A stretch of DNA of 8,880 nt from Prevotellaceae bacterium UBA1075. Its GTDB lineage: Bacteria; Bacteroidota; Bacteroidia; Bacteroidales; Bacteroidaceae. The notes beneath the pieces are model-generated. The model made no database searches. It saw only the letters and a program-made list of their open reading frames with translations, and had not been told where the DNA came from. Location of the stretch: assembly GCA_002316015.1 (NCBI GenBank), contig DCCS01000010.1:1-8880 (forward strand), written 5' to 3'. Positions 1 to 4,708 of the stretch are shown in pieces (positions within the stretch are counted from its first letter, which is position 1; the number at the start of each line of letters is the position of its first letter). Both the position numbers and the translations under genes were made by a program.

Positions 1-2
1 TG

Positions 3-98
3 AGGTTCTACAACTGCGGACGCCCTACCGAGCCCAGCGCGGACGCGCAGGGACAAGCCCAGGACGGCACACCGCTGTGGAGCGGGGGGGACAGATAG
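3..98 (+). CDS. 3' tail of a truncated gene, product unknown
   Basis: An open frame enters from the left edge and ends at a TAG at 96-98, giving 31 residues that begin RFYNCGRPTEP and end PLWSGGDR. The tail is hydrophilic and rich in Gly, Ala, Asp and Gln, as expected for a disordered C-terminus, and its codons are GC-rich like the neighbouring genes. No family can be recognised from so little. The other forward frames in this stretch look less protein-like, and the reverse frame is Cys/Arg/Pro-rich and reads as a shadow. A GC-rich hairpin follows at 125-165. Whether this is coding at all depends on sequence outside the window. Confidence 0.35.
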   Translation, partial: RFYNCGRPTEPSADAQGQAQDGTPLWSGGDR

Positions 99-124
99 CC
101 AGGATTCCCCCAGACGCCCTCCCC

Positions 125-165
125 CCGCACGGCCAGCGGGGCATGCACCTGGCATGGCCGTGCGG
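125..165. repeat. GC-rich inverted repeat (hairpin)
   Basis: Perfect 11-bp arms, ccgcacggcca at 125-135 and tggccgtgcgg at 155-165, enclose a 19-nt loop. It lies 26 nt after the stop of the gene tail on the plus strand, but no T-run follows on either strand, so it is not a canonical intrinsic terminator. It may protect or process the 3' end of that transcript. Confidence 0.5.
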
Positions 166-195
166 GCATGGCAGGACGGATGGCCATAGAGACAG

Positions 196-239
196 AAAAA
201 ACGCGGCGCGCTGCATGTCCTTATGCAGTGCGCCGCGTT
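196..239 (-). terminator. Rho-independent terminator downstream of the cupin gene
   Basis: Two 17-nt arms (200-216 and 223-239) pair over their whole length with a single non-Watson-Crick position and enclose a 6-nt loop. The stem is very GC-rich. On the minus strand it runs directly into a U-tract (six A's on the plus strand, 196-201), the classic intrinsic terminator layout. It lies about 108 nt past the cupin stop codon and would end the minus-strand transcript. On the plus strand there is no T-run after the stem. Confidence 0.75.
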
Positions 240-346
240 GGCCGATGCAGCCGCATGCGTTGACCATCACAGCCGCATGTGTTTGCCGATGCGGCGTGCT
301 GTGTCTTTTCTCGCGTGTGTCTCAGGCAAGGCCGGGGTGAACCTCC
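240..346. other. Gene-free 3' region of the cupin transcript with short repeats
   Basis: No convincing gene is seen between the terminator and the cupin stop. The ten-base string cagccgcatg occurs at 248-257 and 270-279, gccgatgc occurs at 241-248 and 285-292, and gccgcat (272-278) can pair with atgcggc (289-295) across a 10-nt loop. Short open frames here are Cys/Arg-rich and look like noise of GC-rich DNA. Confidence 0.4.
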
Positions 347-727
347 TTACCAGCGCACAGGCGCGTCGGACACATTGGCATCCTCCATGAAGGAGGAGAT
401 GGGATGCTGCTCATACTGCAGGCACATCATCACCATGTCGGTATCGCCTGAGTTGCGCAGGGCGCGTACACCGGCGGGCGACACACGCACCACGCTTCCC
501 TCCTGCACGGGAAACACCTCGCCATCTACCTGGTATTCGCCCTTGCCCGATAGGATGACGTACACCTCCTCGTGCGTCTTGTGGCTGTGCAGGAAGGGAG
601 CGTCCTCGCCTGCCTTCAACTTCTGCACAGATATCTGTGCACCTGTCAACTGCAGTTCCTCGCCCAGGAACTGCTTGCCCTCAATCCCGCTCCAGGGGCC
701 GAGGTTCTTGATAGTGTAGTTCTTCAT
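347..727 (-). CDS. Small single-domain cupin protein
   Basis: A 126-residue protein that is almost entirely one cupin beta-barrel. Cupin motif 1 is seen as G40, H47, H49, E54 and G61 (HSHKTHEEVYVILSG), giving two His and one Glu for a metal site. In motif 2, around residues 77-92, the sequence PAGVRALRN carries Ala89 where the usual metal-binding His would stand, so any metal would have three protein ligands. The protein has no signal peptide and is presumably cytoplasmic. Substrate and reaction cannot be told: cupins of this size include isomerases, dioxygenases and sugar-binding proteins. ATG at 727 is preferred over a TTG at 760, because the latter lies inside the -7 promoter box. It is downstream of, and co-directional with, an HxlR-type regulator that could control it, and it is followed by a strong terminator. 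Confidence 0.85.
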   Translation of the reverse strand: MKNYTIKNLGPWSGIEGKQFLGEELQLTGAQISVQKLKAGEDAPFLHSHKTHEEVYVILSGKGEYQVDGEVFPVQEGSVVRVSPAGVRALRNSGDTDMVMMCLQYEQHPISSFMEDANVSDAPVRW

Positions 728-757
728 AACCTTTAACATTTTGTGTGTTAACTGTTG

Positions 758-788
758 CAAAGGTAAGGTGGAAATCTTGGTCGTGCAA
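758..788 (-). promoter_or_regulatory. Bacteroidetes-type promoter of the cupin gene
   Basis: On the minus strand TACCTTTG (plus-strand 758-765) matches the TAnnTTTG -7 element exactly, and TTG (786-788) lies 20 nt upstream as the -33 element. Transcription would start near 751, leaving a leader of roughly 25 nt before the ATG at 727. The gene can therefore be expressed independently of the upstream regulator gene. Confidence 0.7.
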
Positions 789-789
789 G

Positions 790-818
790 CAGGTACTTGT
801 GTGCCAGTTGCTTACCTG
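790..818. promoter_or_regulatory. Possible operator upstream of the cupin promoter
   Basis: CAGGTA (790-795) and TACCTG (813-818) form an inverted repeat with centres 23 bp apart, lying directly upstream of the -33 element of the cupin promoter. Position and dyad shape suit a dimeric winged-helix regulator such as the adjacent HxlR protein. The arms are only 6 bp, so chance is possible. Confidence 0.25.
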
Positions 819-869
819 TAGGTTAGTAATGGCATTGCCAAGTGGTTGGGGACGCGGGGTTAACATACC

Positions 870-1235
870 TTAACGCTGTGGCTGCCTGTCTGCCGCGTGT
901 GCGCGGTCGGCCAGTATCTCCTGCATGTGGTCTTGAGCCCAGAATATGAGCTGGCCGGCGCATTCCAGGAAGGAGCAGGCCCGCTCGGTGAGTGCGTATT
1001 CCACACGCGGGGGCACTTCGGGATAGACGGTGCGCGAGACAAACCCATCCTCCTCCAGCGTGTGGAGGGTTTGCGAGAGGGACTTCTGCGAGATGTCCAC
1101 CATGCTCCTTTGCAGTTGGCCAAACCGCATCACGCCCTCCTCGCGCAATGTGAGCATGACCAGAAGCGACCACTTGTCGCCCACGCGGCCCAGCACATTG
1201 CGTATGGGGCAGCCGGCTATCATTTTCCTTATCAT
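870..1235 (-). CDS. HxlR-family winged helix-turn-helix transcriptional regulator
   Basis: A 121-residue protein, the usual size for the HxlR (DUF24) family of dimeric regulators that often respond to electrophiles or redox stress. It shows the family's N-terminal Cys-Pro (C9-P10), then GDKWSLLVMLTL (residues 19-30), then a winged helix: RFGQLQRSM and the recognition region SQKSLSQTLHTLEEDGF (about 37-65), with a wing ending in VEYALTERA (about 78-86). The C-terminal helix (about 87-110) would form the dimer interface. C9 is the residue that senses thiol-reactive compounds in several family members. ATG at 1235 is used; ATG at 1223 is an alternative that would still keep C9. It is divergent from the corA gene and lies just upstream of the cupin gene, its likeliest target. 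Its own promoter is at 1291-1322. Confidence 0.88.
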   Translation of the reverse strand: MIRKMIAGCPIRNVLGRVGDKWSLLVMLTLREEGVMRFGQLQRSMVDISQKSLSQTLHTLEEDGFVSRTVYPEVPPRVEYALTERACSFLECAGQLIFWAQDHMQEILADRAHAADRQPQR

Positions 1236-1290
1236 AAACCTTATATATTTATATGCACGCTGTGGCGGGGGCTAACACGTCCGCCGACTG

Positions 1291-1322
1291 CAAAGGTAGC
1301 AAGCCCCAAGCGCATTCGCAAA
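1291..1322 (-). promoter_or_regulatory. Promoter of the HxlR-type regulator
   Basis: The minus strand has TACCTTTG (plus-strand 1291-1298) preceded, 20 nt upstream, by TTTG (1319-1322), a near-ideal -33/-7 pair of the Bacteroidetes primary sigma factor. The transcript would start near 1284, giving a leader of about 50 nt whose end is AT-rich (ATATAAATATATAAGG) before the ATG at 1235. Confidence 0.7.
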
Positions 1323-1387
1323 CAAATGAACTCAAGATTCGGGATAAAAAGAGGGCGCAGGGTGGATAATGGCAAGCAGATTTTTCA

Positions 1388-1395
1388 TACCTTTG
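1388..1395 (+). promoter_or_regulatory. -7 element of the corA promoter
   Basis: TACCTTTG on the plus strand is identical to the -7 boxes of the regulator and cupin genes. No TTTG is seen at the matching -33 distance (1364-1369 reads around GGATAA), so the promoter may be weaker or need an activator. Predicted start is near 1402, giving a leader of about 150 nt before the CorA start codon. Confidence 0.55.
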
Positions 1396-1430
1396 CAGCA
1401 CCAAGCAAGAATACATCACAGAGAACAGAA

Positions 1431-1466
1431 ATGGACGACTATCACGCGGAGAACATGACCGAGTGA
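1431..1466 (+). CDS. Leader ORF of 11 codons upstream of corA
   Basis: This ORF starts at the first ATG downstream of the predicted transcription start and encodes MDDYHAENMTE before a TGA. An A-rich stretch (gagaacagaa) precedes the ATG, as is usual for Bacteroidetes starts. The peptide is acidic, with Asp at positions 2 and 3. Leader peptides control Mg2+ transporter genes in enterobacteria (MgtL for mgtA, CorL for corA), and acidic N-terminal residues contribute to the MgtL response. The analogy is by position and composition only; there is no sequence similarity to claim. Its 36 nt could also be a chance ORF. Confidence 0.35.
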   Translation: MDDYHAENMTE

Positions 1467-1468
1467 AG

Positions 1469-1523
1469 CCCCCCGAAGAGCACGGTTCGTAATCCTGTAC
1501 GGGAGGCCATACTTAATTGTGCT
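1469..1523 (+). promoter_or_regulatory. Possible alternative hairpins in the corA leader
   Basis: Two short helices can be drawn between the leader ORF and corA: ccccccg (1469-1475) with cgggagg (1500-1506), one mismatch, and agcac (1479-1483) with gtgct (1519-1523). The second pair interleaves with the first, so they would compete. This is the geometry of an attenuator or translation switch, but the helices are short and there is no T-run. Confidence 0.2.
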
Positions 1524-1552
1524 ATCCCCACTTTTAAACAAAAGAACGAACA

Positions 1553-2479
1553 ATGCGCACATTCTGGAACACAAAGAATGGCCTGTGTGCCACGGACGAG
1601 TGGCAGCCCAACTGCTGGGTGCAGGTGACATGCCCCACACAGGAGGACACACGCTTTCTGGAGGATACCTTGGGCATCCCCGACTATTACATCTCCGACA
1701 TCGCGGATACTGACGAGAGGGCCCGATATGACATCGACGAGGGCTGGATACTCATCATCCTGCGCATTCCGTACGTCAAGGAAATCAAGAGCCGCACTCC
1801 CTACACCACCATTCCCTTGGGTATCATCATGAAGGGGGACGTGCTCATCACCGTGTGCAACTTCGAGACCAACATGATGATCGACTTCGTCACCTACCAG
1901 CAGAAGCGCGGGCTGGGCTTCACCGACTCGGTCGATATGATATTCCGCCTGTTCCTGTGCAGCGCGGTGTGGTATCTGAAGCGGCTCAAGCAGATAAGCA
2001 CCCTGATAGACAAGGCCAAGCAGAACCTTGACCGCAATGTGAGCAACGCCGACCTGATCGCACTCAGCCGTCTGCAGGACAGCCTCACTTACTTCGTGAC
2101 ATCCATCCGTGGCAACGAGAACCTGCTGTCGAAGCTGAAGTTCAAACTGCCTGTGGATGAGCTCGACGCAGACATGATCGAGGACGTCAACATCGAGATG
2201 AGCCAGGCCAGGGAGACCACCAACATCTATTCAAACATCCTCAATTCCACCATGGACACTTATGCCAACATCATCAACAACAACATGAGCAGCGTGATGA
2301 AGATGCTCACCAGCATCAGCATCATCATGATGTTTCCCACACTGATTGCCAGCCTGCTCGGCATGAACCTCATCAATGGCATGGAGACCGTGTGGTGGGG
2401 ATTCCCGCTTGCCCTGGTGATATCTTTCGGGGTGACTATGCTTTTCACATGGTATTTCAGACGTAAGTCGTGGATTTAG
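1553..2479 (+). CDS. corA: CorA-family magnesium/divalent cation transporter
   Basis: A 308-residue inner-membrane protein of the CorA family, which forms homopentameric channels for Mg2+ (sometimes Co2+ or Ni2+). The N-terminal half is soluble (residues 1 to about 130), followed by a long charged helical stretch (about 135-250) corresponding to the stalk helix. TM1 is about 251-270 and ends in the family signature Gly-Met-Asn (G270-M271-N272, in SLLGMNLINGME). TM2 is about 281-301, followed by a short basic tail RRKSWI. The length matches typical CorA proteins and both ends are intact. The start ATG at 1553 is preceded by an A-rich leader without a strong Shine-Dalgarno. The gene has its own -7 box at 1388-1395 and a leader with a small ORF, so post-transcriptional control is possible. 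No terminator is visible before the DUF349 gene 127 nt downstream, so read-through is likely. Confidence 0.93.
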   Translation: MRTFWNTKNGLCATDEWQPNCWVQVTCPTQEDTRFLEDTLGIPDYYISDIADTDERARYDIDEGWILIILRIPYVKEIKSRTPYTTIPLGIIMKGDVLITVCNFETNMMIDFVTYQQKRGLGFTDSVDMIFRLFLCSAVWYLKRLKQISTLIDKAKQNLDRNVSNADLIALSRLQDSLTYFVTSIRGNENLLSKLKFKLPVDELDADMIEDVNIEMSQARETTNIYSNILNSTMDTYANIINNNMSSVMKMLTSISIIMMFPTLIASLLGMNLINGMETVWWGFPLALVISFGVTMLFTWYFRRKSWI

Positions 2480-2533
2480 GCCGAAGTGACCACGAAAGGC
2501 GAAAAAAACGCCCGCCCATTAGGCTGAGTGAGA

Positions 2534-2550
2534 TATTTTGACTTATTTTG
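2534..2550 (+). repeat. Duplicated TATTTTG in the leader of the DUF349 gene
   Basis: TATTTTG occurs at 2534-2540 and 2544-2550, ten bases apart, in an AT-rich patch about 60 nt before the DUF349 start codon. Each copy is one base short of TAnnTTTG, so one may serve as a degenerate -7 element, but no matching -33 element is seen. Confidence 0.25.
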
Positions 2551-2606
2551 TAGTTCATAAGCCCTTGGCGGGGCGATAAAAACAAGTTTCCAACTCAAAA
2601 ACCAGT

Positions 2607-4538
2607 ATGATGGAGTCATCAGAGACTAACGAGACCACTGCCATCGAGCAGTCCACTGAGAGCAAAGCAGAAGTGACGCAAAGCGCAGCCCAGCCCGAAC
2701 AGGCAGACGGCCACACGGCCATATTGCCGTACGCCACGGAGTCCAAGGCCACGCAAGACAGCGAAGCCGGCGCTACGGAAGCCGAGACCGGGGAGGCTCC
2801 CGCAGCAAATATATACAAGACGAAGGAAGAGGTGGTGGCCCGCGCCCAGCAGATAGTACAGAGCGGTGAGGCCTCGGACAGGCAGGAACTTGACCTGCTG
2901 AAGCAGCTCTTTTACAAATACCACAATGCCGAGGCACAGAAGGCACGCGAGGAACACTTCGCCGCAGGAGGCACCGAGGAAACCTTCATGCCACCCGTGG
3001 ACGCGCAGGAACCCGTGTTCCGTGCCGCCATGCAGGCCATACGCGAGCGCAGGGCCGCGCTGCTGCAGGAACAGGAACAGCAGAAGAAGAAGAACCTGGA
3101 GCGCAAACAGCAGATACTGGCGCGCATACAGCAGCTGGCATCCACGCCCGAGGAGGCCAACCAGGCTTATGACGAGATGAAAGCCCTGCAGGCCGAATGG
3201 AAAGAGATAAAGGCTGTGCCCGCCGAGCAGGCCACAGAACTCTGGAAGAACTACCAGCTCTATGTGGAGCAGTTCTATGACCTGCTGAAGCTGGGACATG
3301 AGTTGCGTGACTATGACTTCAAGAAGAACCTGGAGATAAAGACACGCCTCTGCGAGCAGGCCGAGGCACTGGCCGATGTGCCCGACGTGATACAGGCGTT
3401 CAACCAGTTGCAGAAGTTGCACCAGGAATGGAAGGAGACCGGGCCTGTGGCCAAGGAACTCCGTGAGGAACTCTGGGCACGCTTCAAGAATGCCTCCACC
3501 GTGGTCAACAAGCGTCACCAGGCACATTTCGAGGCCATCAAGCAGGCCGAGGAGGAGAACCTGGCCAAGAAGACCGCCCTGTGCGAGCAGCTGGAGGCAG
3601 AGCACACCGAGGGGCTCAAGACCTTCGCTGACTGGGATGCCGTGACACAGCGCATCATTGCCCTGCAGGCCGAATGGAAAAAGATCGGTTTCGCTCCCCA
3701 GAAGGTCAACGCGCAGATATTCGAGAGATTCCGCAAAGGCTGTGACGCGTTTTTTGAGCAGAAGGCGCGGTTCTTCCGCCAGTTGAAGGAGGAGTTGAAC
3801 AGCAACCTGGCCAAGAAGAAGGAACTGGTGGAGCAGGCCGAGGCCCTGGCCGGGAGCACCGACTGGCGCAGCACCAATGACATACTGGTCAACCTGCAAA
3901 GGCAGTGGAAGGAGATAGGGTCTGTGCCCCACAAATACTCCGATGCTTTATGGAAGCGCTTCGTGGGTGCCTGTGACCAGTTCTTCGAGGCCAAGAAGAA
4001 GGCTAACGCCGAGGCTCATGGCGAGGAGAAGGCCAACATGGAGCGTAAGCAGGGCATCATCGACGCACTGAGGGAACTTGCGGCCAAAGAGGGCGAGGAC
4101 ATCATGCAGCAGGTCAAGGAACTGCAGCAGCAGTGGAACAGCGTGGGGCATGTGCCTTTCCGCGAGAAAGACCGCCTGTACAAGGAATACCGCGAGGTGT
4201 GTGACAAGATATATGGAGCCTTCAGCGCCAACCAGCGTCAGCGCAGGATGAACAACTTCCGCACCAGCCTGGCTCAGAAGATTGAGAAGGGGGAAAGCAC
4301 GGTGGATACTGAGCGCCAGCGCATGGCACGTGCCTATGAGCGCATGCAGGAGGAACTCAAGACCTACGAGAACAACCTGTGCTTCCTCACCAGCAACAGC
4401 AAGAAGGGGAACAGCCTGGTGGAACTGGCCAAGAAGAAGGCCGACAAGCTGCGCGAGGAACTCAACCTGCTGGCGCAGAAGATCAAGGCAGTGGACGAGC
4501 AGATAGCCCAGGGCGGCAAGGAAGGCCAGGCTGAATAA
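2607..4538 (+). CDS. DUF349 domain protein with five DUF349 repeats
   Basis: A 643-residue, highly charged and mostly helical protein with no signal peptide or membrane segment. Residues 1 to about 68 are a Glu/Ser/Thr/Ala-rich, probably disordered region. Then come five DUF349 repeats, each recognisable by a core of the type LQxxWKxIGxVP followed by LWxRFxxxCDxFF. The core tryptophans are W198, W275, W357, W434 and W510, spaced 76-82 residues apart. Repeat 1 (WKEIKAVP) and repeat 5 (WNSVGHVP) are the most divergent. Residues about 545-635 form a C-terminal coiled coil ending in a Gly-rich tail. Proteins of this size and architecture are widespread in Bacteroidetes; I know of no established molecular function. 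Two adjacent ATGs (2607 and 2610) are possible starts. The upstream region carries two TATTTTG strings (2534-2540, 2544-2550) that may be a degenerate -7 box; co-transcription with corA is equally possible. A strong terminator follows at 4556. Confidence 0.92.
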   Translation: MMESSETNETTAIEQSTESKAEVTQSAAQPEQADGHTAILPYATESKATQDSEAGATEAETGEAPAANIYKTKEEVVARAQQIVQSGEASDRQELDLLKQLFYKYHNAEAQKAREEHFAAGGTEETFMPPVDAQEPVFRAAMQAIRERRAALLQEQEQQKKKNLERKQQILARIQQLASTPEEANQAYDEMKALQAEWKEIKAVPAEQATELWKNYQLYVEQFYDLLKLGHELRDYDFKKNLEIKTRLCEQAEALADVPDVIQAFNQLQKLHQEWKETGPVAKELREELWARFKNASTVVNKRHQAHFEAIKQAEEENLAKKTALCEQLEAEHTEGLKTFADWDAVTQRIIALQAEWKKIGFAPQKVNAQIFERFRKGCDAFFEQKARFFRQLKEELNSNLAKKKELVEQAEALAGSTDWRSTNDILVNLQRQWKEIGSVPHKYSDALWKRFVGACDQFFEAKKKANAEAHGEEKANMERKQGIIDALRELAAKEGEDIMQQVKELQQQWNSVGHVPFREKDRLYKEYREVCDKIYGAFSANQRQRRMNNFRTSLAQKIEKGESTVDTERQRMARAYERMQEELKTYENNLCFLTSNSKKGNSLVELAKKKADKLREELNLLAQKIKAVDEQIAQGGKEGQAE

Positions 4539-4555
4539 CGCAGCCACAAGATAAT

Positions 4556-4607
4556 GCGAAGGAGCATGGGGCGCATCATCGTGCATGCCCATGCTCCTTC
4601 GCTTTTT
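4556..4607 (+). terminator. Rho-independent terminator of the DUF349 gene
   Basis: The arms gcgaaggagcatggg (4556-4570) and cccatgctccttcgc (4588-4602) form a perfect 15-bp stem around a 17-nt loop and are followed at once by five T's (4603-4607) on the plus strand. It begins 17 nt after the DUF349 stop codon and separates this gene from the convergent glycosidase gene. On the minus strand the sequence after the stem (GCATTATCTTG) is only weakly U-rich, so termination in that direction is doubtful. Confidence 0.85.
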
Positions 4608-4708
4608 GTGTCATCGCTTCCCTGGCAGGTAAGCATGGCCAGGAAGGTATGCGGGAAAACGCTTCCTCTGCCGCCCTCCTGCCAGTTGCCCATGAGCAGG
4701 AAACATGC

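Noticed and set aside
897..1466. 189-codon plus-strand frame across the HxlR gene and its promoter
   Set aside because: Antisense to a well-supported gene and running through two promoters. Only its last 11 codons (1431-1466) are kept, as a separate leader ORF.
2619..3932. 437-codon open frame on the minus strand opposite the DUF349 gene
   Set aside because: Leu/Gln/Gly-rich low-complexity translation that mirrors the Glu/Gln/Lys codons of the DUF349 repeats; no domain, promoter or start context. A shadow of GC-rich repetitive coding DNA.
4620..4680. cctggcagg/cctgccag inverted pair as a regulatory structure
   Set aside because: Eight-base arms separated by about 50 nt between convergent genes, no T-run; expected by chance in GC-rich DNA.
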